A stretch of 64,000 nucleotides of DNA from Solirubrobacter deserti (lineage in GTDB: Bacteria; Actinomycetota; Thermoleophilia; Solirubrobacterales; Solirubrobacteraceae), in NCBI RefSeq assembly GCF_003344625.1, contig NZ_QPKJ02000004.1, forward strand, positions 682,001-746,000, in the 5' to 3' direction. Positions 1 through 8,624 of the stretch are shown in pieces (the first letter of the stretch is position 1; each line of letters starts with the position of its first letter). The position numbers were made by a program, and so were the translations under genes. Below the pieces are notes generated by a model that had not been told where the DNA came from, ran no database searches, and saw only the letters and a list, made by a program, of their open reading frames with translations.

Positions 1-463
1 GACCATCTTCGACGGCCTCAAGGCCATCCCGCCCTTCGACGAGGACGACGAGCACACGCGCCCGGACGCCGTTCAGGCGCTCTTCGACGCGATCGCCGAG
101 TCGGACGCCGTGCTCGTCGCCACGCCCGAGTACAACCACTCGATCCCGGGCCAGCTCAAGAACGCGCTCGACTGGCTGTCCCGGCCCCTGGCCGAGTCGC
201 CGCTGCGCAACAAGCCCGCTGCGGTGGTCGGTACCTCGACCGGCCTGTTCGGCGCCGTCTGGGCGCAGGCCGAGGCGCGCAAGGTACTGACCGCGATCGG
301 CGCCCGCGTGCTGGACCGTGAGCTGCCCATCGGCTTCGCCGACGACGCCTTCCACGAGGGAGGCCTGGCCGATCCCGATCAGGCCCTCGCGCTTGCGGGC
401 ATCCTCGCCGAGCTCGCCGGCGAGGCCAAGCCGGCCGCTAGGCCAGCTCTAGCTGCTTCGTGA
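1..463 (+). CDS. NADPH-dependent FMN reductase family protein (5' truncated by window)
   Basis: The reading frame is open from base 2 and ends at a TGA at 461-463, so about 153 C-terminal residues are visible and the start lies outside the window. The motif PEYNHSIPG is the flavin-phosphate loop typical of the flavodoxin-fold NADPH-dependent FMN reductase/azoreductase family, which reduces FMN or quinones with NAD(P)H in the cytoplasm. The following helix with [10 protein letters not shown] and the GTSTGLFGA loop also match that family. Its last 26 bases overlap convergently with the end of the chemotaxis transducer gene. Substrate cannot be inferred. Confidence 0.85.
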   Translation, partial: TIFDGLKAIPPFDEDDEHTRPDAVQALFDAIAESDAVLVATPEYNHSIPGQLKNALDWLSRPLAESPLRNKPAAVVGTSTGLFGAVWAQAEARKVLTAIGARVLDRELPIGFADDAFHEGGLADPDQALALAGILAELAGEAKPAARPALAAS

Positions 464-1970
464 GCTCGGACAGCGCCTCGGACTGGCTCGAGAGCTGCGC
501 CACGGAGGAGACGATCTCCTGCGTCGCCGCGTTGGTCTGCTGCGTCGTCGCCGACATCTGCTCGGCCGACGCAGCGGTCTCCTCGGCGTAGGCGGCGATG
601 TCGGTCGTGAACTGGCTCATGCCACCGAGGCCGAGCGTGATGCGGCCGACGGCGCCGTCGATCTCCTCCAGCGCCGTGCGGGCGCGGTCCGAGGCCTCGG
701 TGCCCGCGTGCGTGCGGTTGGCGGCGTCGCGGACGAGCTCCACGGCGTCGTTGGTCTCGGCCTGGATCCCGGCGATGATCCCACCCGCGTTGGCCGCGGA
801 CTGGGCGGCGCGCTCGGCGAGCTGACGCACCTCGTCGGCCACCACGGCGAAGCCCTTGCCGGTCTCACCCGCGCGGGCGGCCTCGATCGCGGCGTTCAGC
901 GCGAGCAGGTTCGTCTGGCGCGCGATCTCCTGGATGGCCTCGACGATCCCGCCGACCTGCTCGGAGCGACCGGCGAGCGCGGTGATCGCCGTCGCGGCCT
1001 CCTCGATGCGGCCACGCGCGTCGTTGAGGGAGGCGGTCGCCTCCATCGCGGCGTCGATGCCGTTGCGCGAGAGATCGGTGGCGCCGGTCGCGGCCGCGGA
1101 GGCCTCGTCGACGGCCTGGCGACCCTGCTGGGCGATGTCGGCCTGGCGCGCCGCGCCCTCGGCGACCCGCTGCGCACTCAGCGCGAGCTCGTTGACGGCC
1201 TGGCCCGTCTCGCCCAGCGAGCGGTCCATGCCCGAGCACATCTCCTGCACGACGAACGTGGAGTCGTTGAAGCTCTTGAGGGTGTCGTGCATGGTGTTGC
1301 GCACGTGGGCGAACAGGTCGGAGATGTCGCGCCCCGGGCCCGCCTCGCCCATCGTCTTGAGGTTCACGCCCATCGCGGTGAACGTGTCGTAGTAAAAGGA
1401 CTCGACGATCGCCTGCGAGTCGTAGTTGAAGACCCGGCTGACGGCGCGCTCGATGTCGGCGATGACCTTGTAGTCGACGCTTTCCGAGCTGCGGCCGAAG
1501 CTCTTCTTGCTCACGCGCGCGGGCTCGGGCACGTCGGCCAGCATCGCCTCGTGGACAAGGTCCACGAACACGGGGTAGGTGCCGAGGAACCACTTCAGCG
1601 GCAGGTTGATGCGGCTGTGCAGCGCACCGACGCCCAGCAGACCTTCGAAGTAGGCGACGCCGAAGCCGCCCGGCTTGCCCGCCTCGCTGAAGATGGCCTT
1701 GAAGTGGCCGGCCTGCGCCGCGCCCCAGCCGCGCTGGAGGTCGGACACGCGCATGCCCTTGCCGTTGGCGTAGTCGGTCAGGAACTGGCCGGAGGAGCTG
1801 TGGCCGAAGGTGTGCTCGGCGAGCTTGGCGCCGATGGCGTCGGCGTTGCGGGCCGCCCACGCCTGCATCCCGGAGAGCAACTCGAGCTCGGCGGCGGTCA
1901 TGCCCATGTAGGTGCGGCGCAGCTCGAGCCCACGCTCGTCGATCTGGTACAGGGTGGCGGAAAGGTTCAT
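438..1970 (-). CDS. Globin-coupled methyl-accepting chemotaxis protein (HemAT-like, soluble)
   Basis: 510 residues. Residues about 1-165 resemble the globin-coupled sensor domain: the segment [17 protein letters not shown] matches the F-helix region carrying the haem-proximal histidine of HemAT-type aerotransducers. A linker leads into a cytoplasmic signalling domain with the conserved hairpin tip [20 protein letters not shown] and flanking methylation-helix coiled coils. There is no membrane segment, so it should sense O2 or another gas in the cytoplasm and signal to CheA. The start chosen is the ATG at 1968-1970, preceded by GGGGAG; the frame continues upstream but as Arg/Pro-rich shadow sequence. 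No che or flagellar genes are nearby. Haem binding is inferred. Confidence 0.85.
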   Translation of the reverse strand: MNLSATLYQIDERGLELRRTYMGMTAAELELLSGMQAWAARNADAIGAKLAEHTFGHSSSGQFLTDYANGKGMRVSDLQRGWGAAQAGHFKAIFSEAGKPGGFGVAYFEGLLGVGALHSRINLPLKWFLGTYPVFVDLVHEAMLADVPEPARVSKKSFGRSSESVDYKVIADIERAVSRVFNYDSQAIVESFYYDTFTAMGVNLKTMGEAGPGRDISDLFAHVRNTMHDTLKSFNDSTFVVQEMCSGMDRSLGETGQAVNELALSAQRVAEGAARQADIAQQGRQAVDEASAAATGATDLSRNGIDAAMEATASLNDARGRIEEAATAITALAGRSEQVGGIVEAIQEIARQTNLLALNAAIEAARAGETGKGFAVVADEVRQLAERAAQSAANAGGIIAGIQAETNDAVELVRDAANRTHAGTEASDRARTALEEIDGAVGRITLGLGGMSQFTTDIAAYAEETAASAEQMSATTQQTNAATQEIVSSVAQLSSQSEALSELTKQLELA

Positions 1971-2011
1971 CTCGCTCCCCTCATCGGCAGATCGGCGTGA
2001 GGTTTGAAGCC

Positions 2012-2758
2012 CTAATGTTCGGTTTCGTCCTCCCAGAGACGTTCGGTGACCTCCGGGCGGCGTTCGCGGCGTGTCGGCGCTTCGGAGGGATCCTCGGGCA
2101 GGCGCGTGGTCGGCGCGTCGTCCAGGCGGGTGGTGCGCTCGTCGCCGAGGCGGGTGGTCGGCGCGTCGCCGATGTCGCCCTCCCACGAGGGACGGTCGCG
2201 CAGGAACTCGGTGACGGCGGTCGCGTCACGCGGCTTGCGGTCCGGCGTGCGCGGACGCTCGCGGCGCGGAGGTGCGACCCAGCCGGCGTCGTCGGCCGCC
2301 GGGTTCGGCGGCTCGGGCGCGTCGATCGCCTTCACGCGCAGGCCGGCGGCGATCAGCAGGCCGGCGGCGGCCATCGCCCCGAAGATGCCCCACTGGATGC
2401 CCATCGTCGCACCCACGCCCTCGATGTCCGGCTTGTCGAACAGGCGGTAGACGAGCAGGAGCATGGCCCAGCCGCCGGCGAGGACGATCGCGACGCCGTC
2501 ACCGCCCGGCAGGTGGAAGCCGCGCTTGCGCAGGCGCGCGTAGACGAGGAAGCCGATCGCGACGGCGACGAGCAGGATCGCGGCCTCCACGAACGTGAAC
2601 GCCCCGAGCGCGGACACGTTGCTCTGCACGAACTGGCTGTTCTCCGCGACCGACTTCTGGTACCAGGGCAGGATGAAGCTCAGGACCAGCAGGCCCGCCG
2701 CGGCGGCGGCGAGCTGCAGCTCCTTCGGCAGGCGGAACTCCTCCCGGCGCGGGCTCAT
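2012..2758 (-). CDS. Four-helix membrane protein with TTRL-repeat tail, function unknown
   Basis: 248 residues, not recognised. Four hydrophobic segments lie at about 15-33, 50-70, 85-105 and 120-142, followed by a hydrophilic, Arg/Asp/Pro-rich cytoplasmic-type tail of about 100 residues. The tail carries a degenerate repeat DAPTTRL / DERTTRL / DDAPTTRL that looks like a docking or phosphorylation segment. The ATG overlaps the stop of the preceding 108-residue gene (ATGA), and that gene in turn overlaps the ArsA-type ATPase gene, so the three are probably one co-translated operon. A role in membrane targeting with the ATPase is only a guess. Confidence 0.7.
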   Translation of the reverse strand: MSPRREEFRLPKELQLAAAAAGLLVLSFILPWYQKSVAENSQFVQSNVSALGAFTFVEAAILLVAVAIGFLVYARLRKRGFHLPGGDGVAIVLAGGWAMLLLVYRLFDKPDIEGVGATMGIQWGIFGAMAAAGLLIAAGLRVKAIDAPEPPNPAADDAGWVAPPRRERPRTPDRKPRDATAVTEFLRDRPSWEGDIGDAPTTRLGDERTTRLDDAPTTRLPEDPSEAPTRRERRPEVTERLWEDETEH

Positions 2759-3081
2759 GTGATCGGGATGTCCTCCACGTCGCGTGGCTCGGGCACGGGC
2801 CGTTCGAGCTTCTCGATCGAGTGGTCGAGCACGGCGCGCAGCGCGATCAGCAGCTCGCGCAGCGCGTCCGCGACCTGGCGCAGCAGCTCCGGTGGCAGCG
2901 TGCCCTTGGCGGCGTCCAGCAGCGCGAACAGCGCGGTGAAGTCCGGCGTGTTGGTGGCGGCGGTCGCGGCCCAGCCGTTCGCCGGCGCGGCGGCGGCAGC
3001 GGCGCGCGCGGCCTCCTCGGCCTTGGCGTGCGCCTCGCGCACGAGCCGCTCGGCGGCTTCGTAGGCCTCGCGCTCAGACAT
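2755..3081 (-). CDS. Small helical protein in ArsA/Get3 operon, function unknown
   Basis: 108 residues. The N-terminal half (EREAYEAAERLVREAHAKAEEAARAA) is an alanine-rich amphipathic helix likely to form a coiled coil; the C-terminal half contains LPPELLRQVADALRELLIALRAVLDHSIEKLER, another long helix. No known domain is recognised. It starts inside the last 8 bases of the ArsA-type gene and overlaps the next membrane-protein gene by 4 bases, arguing for translational coupling. It may be a partner of the ATPase, but nothing in the sequence proves this. Confidence 0.7.
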   Translation of the reverse strand: MSEREAYEAAERLVREAHAKAEEAARAAAAAAPANGWAATAATNTPDFTALFALLDAAKGTLPPELLRQVADALRELLIALRAVLDHSIEKLERPVPEPRDVEDIPIT

Positions 3082-4291
3082 AACTGGAGGTCGGATGATC
3101 GGGGTGGGGTGGAGGGGCTGCGTTGCCTTCGAATTGGACGGTCAACGCGCCTTCTTCGAGTGTGGCACTCGTCGGCTTGTACCCCGCGAGCGCGCCCGGG
3201 AGGACGATCGTGCGCTTGTGCGCGTCCACGCGGACGATCAGCTCCAGCCCGATCTTCTTGAGCTGGATGTCGCCCTTGGTCGCGAACGGGAGATCCAGCT
3301 CGAGCGTCGCGTGGCCGTTGTTGACCGACAGCCGCTGCGCGAGGCGATCGTGCAGGACGGCGGCGGGCTCGTGCTGGGTGAAGAGCGCATCGGCGAGCTC
3401 GTCGAGGCGGGCGGTGCCGATCACCTCGTGCGCGAAGTACGGCGCGTGCAGCACCGGGACGGGGGAGAAGCCCGCGCCGACACGCTCCAGCTGATCGCGC
3501 TGGGCGGCGTGCCAGGCGCCGAAGTAGCCCTCGGCCAGCTCGTCCGGGAAGACGCGGTTGACGATCACGGCGTCCGTCAGGTACCCGTACAGGTTCAGGT
3601 AGGTGAAGGTGCGCATGGCCTCGGCGACGACCATGCGGTCCGGCGTCATCACCAGCCGCATGGACACGCGCGTGGTGTCCCGCAGCAGCTCGTGCATCGC
3701 GACGAGATTGCCGACCAGCCGCTGGACCTCGGCGATGACCTTCTCGTCGGGCAGCTGGACGTCCAGGAACATGCGCGCGAGCGGGCGGGCGGCGTTGAGC
3801 ATCGTCTGCTCCTTGCCGAGCACCTTGTCCAGCCACCAGCGGGCGGCGTCCGGGAAGCTCAGCAGGCGCAGCGTCTCGCCGGTGGGCGCGCAGTCGACGA
3901 CGATCACGTCGTACTCGCCGGACTCGACGTGCCCCTTGAGCACGAGCAGGCTGAACAGCTCGTCGCCGCCGGGCGGGACGGTCAGCTCCTCGGCGGCGAT
4001 CCGGTCGGTCCCACGCTCCATCAGCAGCGTGCCGAACCAGTCGCTGACGGCGCTCCAGTGCGCCTCCATCTCGTCCTGGGCCTGCACCTGCTGGGCGTGC
4101 AGGTGCGGCGCGACCGCGGTGGGCCGGCGCTCGACGGGCGCGTCCAGGACGTCCGCGAGCGAGTGGGCGGGGTCGGTGGAGACGACGAGCGTCCGGGCGC
4201 CCGCGGCCGCGCACCGGCGGGCGGTGGCGGCCGCGACCGAGGTCTTGCCCACCCCGCCCTTGCCTGTGTAGAGGATTGTCCGCGGCCGCAT
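3074..4291 (-). CDS. ArsA/Get3 (TRC40)-family ATPase with C-terminal HSP20-like domain
   Basis: 405 residues. The deviant Walker A motif GKGGVGKTS sits at residues 10-18, followed by STDPAHSLADVL (switch I), VVDCAPTGETLRLL (switch II) and helices of a hydrophobic-groove type, all features of the ArsA/TRC40/Get3 SIMIBI ATPases. The last about 75 residues (DLPFATKGDIQLKKIGLELIV and onward) form the small alpha-crystallin-like (ArsA_HSP20) domain found in many actinobacterial members. No cysteine cluster for arsenite is seen, and no ars genes are nearby, so membrane-protein targeting or chaperone activity is likelier than arsenite pumping. The ATG at 4289-4291 directly precedes the P-loop strand; upstream frame is shadow. 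Confidence 0.85.
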   Translation of the reverse strand: MRPRTILYTGKGGVGKTSVAAATARRCAAAGARTLVVSTDPAHSLADVLDAPVERRPTAVAPHLHAQQVQAQDEMEAHWSAVSDWFGTLLMERGTDRIAAEELTVPPGGDELFSLLVLKGHVESGEYDVIVVDCAPTGETLRLLSFPDAARWWLDKVLGKEQTMLNAARPLARMFLDVQLPDEKVIAEVQRLVGNLVAMHELLRDTTRVSMRLVMTPDRMVVAEAMRTFTYLNLYGYLTDAVIVNRVFPDELAEGYFGAWHAAQRDQLERVGAGFSPVPVLHAPYFAHEVIGTARLDELADALFTQHEPAAVLHDRLAQRLSVNNGHATLELDLPFATKGDIQLKKIGLELIVRVDAHKRTIVLPGALAGYKPTSATLEEGALTVQFEGNAAPPPHPDHPTSSYV

Positions 4292-4371
4292 CCGGACGTC
4301 TACTCTACGGCGAGCATGCCGACCGGCTGCGCCCGTGGCGATGGTCGCTTTGGAATCGCTTCGCGGATTCT

Positions 4372-5724
4372 CTAGCCCCGCTTCTTGACGGTGATCACTC
4401 CGGTCGTGGTGGCGGCGTTGTTGTTGAGGTCGGTGGCGCTGATGGTCACGTCGTAGTCGCCCGACTCCTTCGGGGCGGTCCAGCGCACGGACTTGGTCCC
4501 GCGGTACAGGACGCCCGGGCTGAGCACGGCGATCTGCTTGCCGCCCTTGGTGATCCGGAGCGTGACGCGCGAGATCTTGTCCAACTTGAAGCGCACGTTG
4601 CCGGCCTTGCGGGCGGTGATGGTGCTCGTCAGCGACTGGAGCGTGGGCGGCGTGGCCAGGTACTCGCTGAAGTGCTGCTCGGCGGCGCAGTACTCGACCG
4701 CGGTCGTGCGCTTGCACAGCTGCGTCAGGAAGTCGCGCAGAAGCTTGTGGTAGCCGAGGTCGGACTCCTTGGTGACGGGCGCGCCGCGGCTGTAGAGGCT
4801 CCAGGCGCCGGTGTCGAACGTGGCGATCTCGGCGCGGCCGGCGCGGTCGCCGTCCTCGAACAGGGACTGGGCGGTCGGGTCGCCGGTCAGCTGGGCGAGG
4901 TCGAACAGGCCGTTGAGCGACTGGATGAAGCCGTTGGCGACCTTGAACTTCGGCAGGCCGGAGTACTGCAGGTAGTGCGCCCCGGTGCCGGAGGGGATCC
5001 GCACCCCGGCGGGCGGCTCGGTCTTGAAGATGCCGAGGCCGGCGAGCGCGACCGGGAAGACGTCGGCCTGGCGGTTCAGGCGCGTCGCGGAGCGGGCCAT
5101 GGCCTGCAGGCCGGTGCCCTGGGCGAGGGAGGAGACCCACGGCGGCTGCTGGCCGTCGAACGGGAACAGGTACTCCCACGCGAGCCCGCCCGCGCGCTCG
5201 GCCGCCAGGCCCTTGATCTCGTCGAGGAGGGAGGAGGCGCGGGCGTCGAAGCGCTTGCCGCCGCTCCAGTAGCCGTTGAGCTTGCCGAACGTGCCGAGCC
5301 ACTGGATCTGGATGCCGTGGCCGGGATAGTGCTGGAAGACGAGCTCGGAGCCGCCGAAGCCGACGCGCTCACCGCTTGAGAGGAGGCGCTGCGTCGTCCA
5401 CCACTCCACGTTGCGCTGGAGCGTGAGGAAGAGGCTCGGGAGCCTTGAAGCCGTGAGCTGGCGCCGCGCCGCCATCCCCTCCAGGTCGGTGACGACGCCG
5501 CCGAGCTCGACCTTGCGCGCGCCGGTCAGCCGCTTCACGCGCGCGCGAGCGTCGGTGTAGGTGGCGCGGTAGGTGCCGATCGCCGCCGGATCGACGCCTT
5601 CGGCCTGTAGACGCTCGAGCTCCTGCGTGACGGTCGGCTTCTTCTGCGCGTGCGCGGCCGGCGCCGCCAGCGCGAAGAGGCTGCACAGAATCGGCACAAA
5701 AACTGAACAAAGTGGGCGTCTCAC
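4372..5724 (-). CDS. Secreted D-glucuronyl C5-epimerase C-terminal domain protein
   Basis: About 450 residues. A signal peptide (VRRPLCSVFVPILCSLF...AAPAAHA) is followed by an alpha/alpha-barrel region with AWEYLFPFDGQQPPWVSSL and QGTGLQAMARSATRL, resembling the D-glucuronyl C5-epimerase C-terminal domain, and a C-terminal Ig-like beta domain ending in an Asn repeat. It probably acts on extracellular uronic-acid polysaccharide. The frame runs to an ATG at 5754, but a GTG at 5722-5724 has GGAGA 8 bases upstream and gives a cleaner signal peptide, so I prefer it. The gene is divergent from the lipoprotein gene; with the ATG start the two start codons would overlap by two bases. Catalytic activity is unproven. 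Confidence 0.75.
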   Translation of the reverse strand: MRRPLCSVFVPILCSLFALAAPAAHAQKKPTVTQELERLQAEGVDPAAIGTYRATYTDARARVKRLTGARKVELGGVVTDLEGMAARRQLTASRLPSLFLTLQRNVEWWTTQRLLSSGERVGFGGSELVFQHYPGHGIQIQWLGTFGKLNGYWSGGKRFDARASSLLDEIKGLAAERAGGLAWEYLFPFDGQQPPWVSSLAQGTGLQAMARSATRLNRQADVFPVALAGLGIFKTEPPAGVRIPSGTGAHYLQYSGLPKFKVANGFIQSLNGLFDLAQLTGDPTAQSLFEDGDRAGRAEIATFDTGAWSLYSRGAPVTKESDLGYHKLLRDFLTQLCKRTTAVEYCAAEQHFSEYLATPPTLQSLTSTITARKAGNVRFKLDKISRVTLRITKGGKQIAVLSPGVLYRGTKSVRWTAPKESGDYDVTISATDLNNNAATTTGVITVKKRG

Positions 5725-5740
5725 GCGGAATCTCCAGTGG

Positions 5741-5746
5741 TAACTT
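5741..5746 (+). promoter_or_regulatory. Candidate -10 box of leaderless promoter (lipoprotein)
   Basis: TAACTT ends 6 bases before the ATG at 5753, and no Shine-Dalgarno sequence precedes that ATG. The spacing fits transcription beginning at the start codon. The promoter would lie inside the 5' end of the divergent epimerase-like gene. Confidence 0.45.
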
Positions 5747-5752
5747 CGTCGC

Positions 5753-6589
5753 ATGCGTTTCCTCGGTGTTCTGCTTGCAACCGCTCTGGTCCTCGTGGGT
5801 TGCGGTTCTGATGGATCTGAGCGTGCGAGTGCAACGTCCGATGCGCGTCAGCTGCTGAGCGCGACGGTCGACAACTTCGCGCAGCTGCGTTCCGCCACCC
5901 TCGACGCCTCGGTGCAGGCCACGGCGGGCGCCGAGCAGTCCACCGTCAAGCTGCGCGGCCCGTTCGAGGTCGGCGAGAAGGGCGAGGCGCCGCGCTTCGC
6001 GCTGTCCGCGGACATGACCGCTGAGGGCCGTACCGAGTCCGCCGGCGTCGTCTACACGGGCGAGAGCGCGTTCGCGACGCTCGACGGCACCACCTACGAG
6101 GTCCCGTCCCTGCTGGCCGGCCAGGTCACCGCCGGGATCGAGCAGGCTTTGGCCAAGGGCGGCCCGCTCGTCGGCATCGACCTCAAGCGCTGGGTCCCGA
6201 ACCCGACCAACGCCGGCACGGCGAACGTCGCGGGCACCGAGACGATCAAGCTCACCGGCCAGGCCGACGTCAAGCGCGTCATCACCGACATCAACCTGCT
6301 CGCCGGCCAGCTGGGGACCATGCAGGTCCCGGGCATGAGCGGCGCGCCGAAGCAGATCCCCGCCGACGCGGCCGACCACGTCAAGGATCTGACGGTCTCG
6401 ATCTACACCGGTGCGGACGACCAGATGCTCCGCCGCCTTGTCGTCGACGGCACCGTCGCCGAGGGCGCGCAGTCCGGCAACGCGCTGCTGGACCTCACCC
6501 TGACGAAGGTCGGCGAGGACCAGGACATCGAGGCCCCGGCCGGCGCACGGCCGTTCAACGAGCTGCTGCAGCAGTTCCAGACCCGCTAG
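5753..6589 (+). CDS. LppX/LprG-like lipoprotein
   Basis: 278 residues with an N-terminal lipoprotein signal: positively charged start, hydrophobic core and lipobox LVGC at residues 14-17, so it should be anchored to the outer face of the membrane. The mature part (ATVDNFAQLRSATLDASVQA, then alternating beta strands such as IKLTGQADVKRVITDINLL) resembles the LolA/LppX/LprAFG beta-half-barrel family of lipid-binding lipoproteins. It may shuttle lipids or glycolipids, by family analogy. There is no SD; a TAACTT box 6 bases upstream suggests a leaderless mRNA. A palindromic dispersed repeat follows 63 bases after the stop. Confidence 0.75.
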   Translation: MRFLGVLLATALVLVGCGSDGSERASATSDARQLLSATVDNFAQLRSATLDASVQATAGAEQSTVKLRGPFEVGEKGEAPRFALSADMTAEGRTESAGVVYTGESAFATLDGTTYEVPSLLAGQVTAGIEQALAKGGPLVGIDLKRWVPNPTNAGTANVAGTETIKLTGQADVKRVITDINLLAGQLGTMQVPGMSGAPKQIPADAADHVKDLTVSIYTGADDQMLRRLVVDGTVAEGAQSGNALLDLTLTKVGEDQDIEAPAGARPFNELLQQFQTR

Positions 6590-6652
6590 CCGCGGGAACG
6601 GCGAGCACACCGTCTGACGGCGCGCTCCTGGGCTGGCCAGGCCGTGCGCGCC

Positions 6653-6702
6653 GGGGTGGTCGACGCTAGTCGCGCATAGCGAGAGTTTCGTCCTCCACCC
6701 CC
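6653..6702 (+). repeat. Dispersed palindromic repeat, copy 1
   Basis: Fifty bases beginning GGGGTGGTCGACG and ending CCTCCACCCCC with the near-palindromic core TCGCGCATAGCGA at 6670-6682. It matches, in inverted orientation, a second copy at 32536-32590 including core and both G/C-rich ends. It lies between the lipoprotein and exchanger genes. The rest of the 6590-6791 gap holds nothing else I recognise apart from the exchanger promoter. Confidence 0.75.
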
Positions 6703-6776
6703 ACCTTGCCCGTCGTCGTTCACGGCGCTCGTGGTCAGACGATCTCTCACCCAAGTCTCATCTGGCACAAGACTCC

Positions 6777-6782
6777 TAAGCT
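6777..6782 (+). promoter_or_regulatory. Candidate -10 box (Ca2+/H+ exchanger)
   Basis: TAAGCT ends 9 bases before the ATG at 6792. No SD-like sequence precedes the ATG, so a leaderless or nearly leaderless transcript is likely. Confidence 0.4.
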
Positions 6783-6791
6783 GCCGCTCCA

Positions 6792-7922
6792 ATGAGCGCG
6801 ACGGCGGAGCCCTTCAACCTGCGGCGGTTCCTGTTCAGCGGCTCCGGGTGGCCGTATCTGCTGGTCCCGTTCATCGCGATCGCGGTCGTCCTGGACCTGC
6901 TCGAAGCCGACGCGATCCTCGTGTTCTTCGCGTCCGCGCTGGGCGTCGTGCCCACCGCGGCGCTCATGGGGCGCGCCACCGAGGAGCTCTCGCACCGGGC
7001 CGGGCCGGGCATCGGCGGGCTGCTGAACGTCACGTTCGGCAACGCGCCGGAGCTGATCATCGCGCTGTTCGCGCTCAACGCAGGGCTGCACGAGGTGGTG
7101 AAGGCGTCGATCGTCGGCTCGATCCTCGGCAACCTGCTGCTGGTGATGGGCGCGGCGTTCCTGATCGGCGGGTGGGGGCGGGAGCGCAACCGGTTCGTGG
7201 CCGAGGCGGCTTCGGCGCAGGCGTCGATGTTGCTGCTGGCGGTGGTGGCGATGGTGCTGCCCGCGATGTTCCTGCTCGCGCGCGGCGACGAGCTGCCGGC
7301 GCTGGGCGAGGAGGCGACGAACTTCCCGGCGAGCGTCGAGCACATGTCGTTCGCGGTCGCGATCGTGCTGCTGCTCTCCTACTTCGCGGGGCTGTGGTTC
7401 TCGCTGCGCACGCACCACGACGTGTTCAATCCCGACACCGAGGAGGAGGCGCCGGAGGGCGCGTGGAGCGTCCGGCGCTCCGTGCTGATGCTGGCGGGCG
7501 CGGGTGTCGCCGTGGGCCTCATGTCGGAGATCCTCGTGGGGTCGATCGAGGAAGCGTCGGAGGGGATCGGGCTGTCGCCGTTCTTCGTGTCGCTGATCAT
7601 CGTCGCCGTGGTGGGCAACGCGGCCGAGCACTGGGTGGCCGTGTACTTCGCGGCGCGCAACAAGATGGACATCGCGATCTCGATCGCGATCGGGTCCAGC
7701 GCACAGATCGCGCTGTTCGTGATGCCGGTGCTGGTGCTCGTCAGCTTCCTGATCGGGCCGTTCCCGCTCGCGATGGAGTTCAGCTCGATCGAGATCGGGG
7801 CCGTGCTGCTCGCGGTGCTGATCGCGTCCCACGTCTCCCAGGACGGCGAGTCGACGTGGTTCGAGGGCGTGCAGCTGCTCGCCGTCTACGTCGTGCTCGG
7901 CATCGTCTTCTACTTCGTCTGA
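6792..7922 (+). CDS. Calcium/proton exchanger (CaCA superfamily, Cax type)
   Basis: 376 residues with about 11 hydrophobic segments in two inverted halves. The signature alpha-repeats are visible as FGNAPELIIALFALNAG (about residues 75-92) and VVGNAAEHWVAVYFAARN (about 272-290), with the acidic residues that bind cation. This is the Cax architecture, exchanging cytoplasmic Ca2+ (or other divalent cations) for protons across the membrane. An acidic stretch (DTEEEAPEGA) separates the halves, as in the family. The 3' end overlaps the convergent TetR gene by 13 bases. No cognate regulator is evident. Confidence 0.9.
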   Translation: MSATAEPFNLRRFLFSGSGWPYLLVPFIAIAVVLDLLEADAILVFFASALGVVPTAALMGRATEELSHRAGPGIGGLLNVTFGNAPELIIALFALNAGLHEVVKASIVGSILGNLLLVMGAAFLIGGWGRERNRFVAEAASAQASMLLLAVVAMVLPAMFLLARGDELPALGEEATNFPASVEHMSFAVAIVLLLSYFAGLWFSLRTHHDVFNPDTEEEAPEGAWSVRRSVLMLAGAGVAVGLMSEILVGSIEEASEGIGLSPFFVSLIIVAVVGNAAEHWVAVYFAARNKMDIAISIAIGSSAQIALFVMPVLVLVSFLIGPFPLAMEFSSIEIGAVLLAVLIASHVSQDGESTWFEGVQLLAVYVVLGIVFYFV

Positions 7923-8557
7923 GCGCGTTCGAGCGCGCCCAGGATCAGGTCCAGCCCGAAGGCGAACTCGGTCGCGTAGTCGTAGCCGGCGCGCGCCATC
8001 TCGGTGAAGACCTCGACCAGGTACGGGAACGGCGTCAGGTCCGGGACCGCCGCCTGCTTGGCCTCGACGACCTCCGCATGATCCTGCGCGGTGTCGAACG
8101 GCAGGCTTGCCTCCTGCAGCGCGAAGCCGTAGATGTAGGCGTCCAGCAGCGAGGAGGCGTGCACGGCCGCGCGGAACGCGAAGCCGGCCTCGCGCAGGCA
8201 CCCCATGACCGCGTTGTGGCTGCGCAGGTTCGCCGGCCCGGGCCGCATCCGTGACTCCATCAGCCCGACCGCCCAGCGGTGGCGGTTGAGCACCTCGCGC
8301 ACCGACACCGCCCGCCGGCGCATCTCGCCCTTCCAGTCGGGCGCGCCCGGCACCGGGAGGTCGATCTCCGCGAACACCAGGTCCACGAGCCCGTCGACCA
8401 GGTCCTCCTTGTTCGCGACGTGGTTGTAGAGCGACATCGCCTCCACGCCCAGCGCGGTCGCGACCTTGCGCATCGACAGTGACTCGAGCCCGCCGGCGTC
8501 GGCGAGCTCGAGCGCGGCGGCTAGCACGCGCTCGCGGGTGAGTGGCGCACGTCTCAT
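7910..8557 (-). CDS. TetR-family transcriptional regulator
   Basis: 215 residues. The N-terminal helix-turn-helix (LTRERVLAAALELADAGGLESLSMRKVATALGVEAMSLYNHVANKEDL) is the standard TetR DNA-binding domain, and the remaining about 150 residues resemble the ligand-binding domain of tetracycline-repressor-like members. It is divergent from a DUF4386 membrane-protein gene, and the 67-base gap contains two near-perfect 13-bp palindromes, so it most likely represses both itself and that neighbour. No SD precedes its ATG. The ligand is unknown; a membrane-active or lipophilic molecule would fit the regulated membrane protein. Confidence 0.9.
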   Translation of the reverse strand: MRRAPLTRERVLAAALELADAGGLESLSMRKVATALGVEAMSLYNHVANKEDLVDGLVDLVFAEIDLPVPGAPDWKGEMRRRAVSVREVLNRHRWAVGLMESRMRPGPANLRSHNAVMGCLREAGFAFRAAVHASSLLDAYIYGFALQEASLPFDTAQDHAEVVEAKQAAVPDLTPFPYLVEVFTEMARAGYDYATEFAFGLDLILGALERAQTK

Positions 8558-8560
8558 CGC

Positions 8561-8612
8561 TTGACAACCTTACGGCGTAAGCGTACCTTACGCCGTAAGC
8601 ATACAGCGTAAG
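8561..8612 (+). promoter_or_regulatory. Divergent TetR operators overlapping a sigma70-type promoter
   Basis: TTGACA at 8561-8566 and TACCTT at 8584-8589 are spaced by 17 bases and drive the gene at 8625. CTTACGGCGTAAG (8569-8581) lies in the spacer and CTTACGCCGTAAG (8587-8599) covers the -10; their centres are 18 bp apart. A half site CGTAAG follows at 8607-8612. The layout is a simple steric-repression switch for the adjacent TetR protein. Confidence 0.85.
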
Positions 8613-8624
8613 TCAGGAGCCGCC

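Noticed and set aside
708..2000. Long frame opposite the chemotaxis transducer, and the many similar long frames opposite or beside other genes (such as 43544-46516 reverse and 22557-24560 reverse)
   Set aside because: Low-complexity Arg/Ala/Gly peptides without domains, caused by high GC in other frames of recognised genes.
3074..4291. Arsenical pump ATPase (arsA) in the strict sense
   Set aside because: No ars genes nearby, no Cys cluster, single ATPase half with HSP20 tail.
6586..6792. 68-codon reverse frame in the 6590-6791 gap
   Set aside because: It covers the palindromic repeat and has no domain, RBS or codon support.
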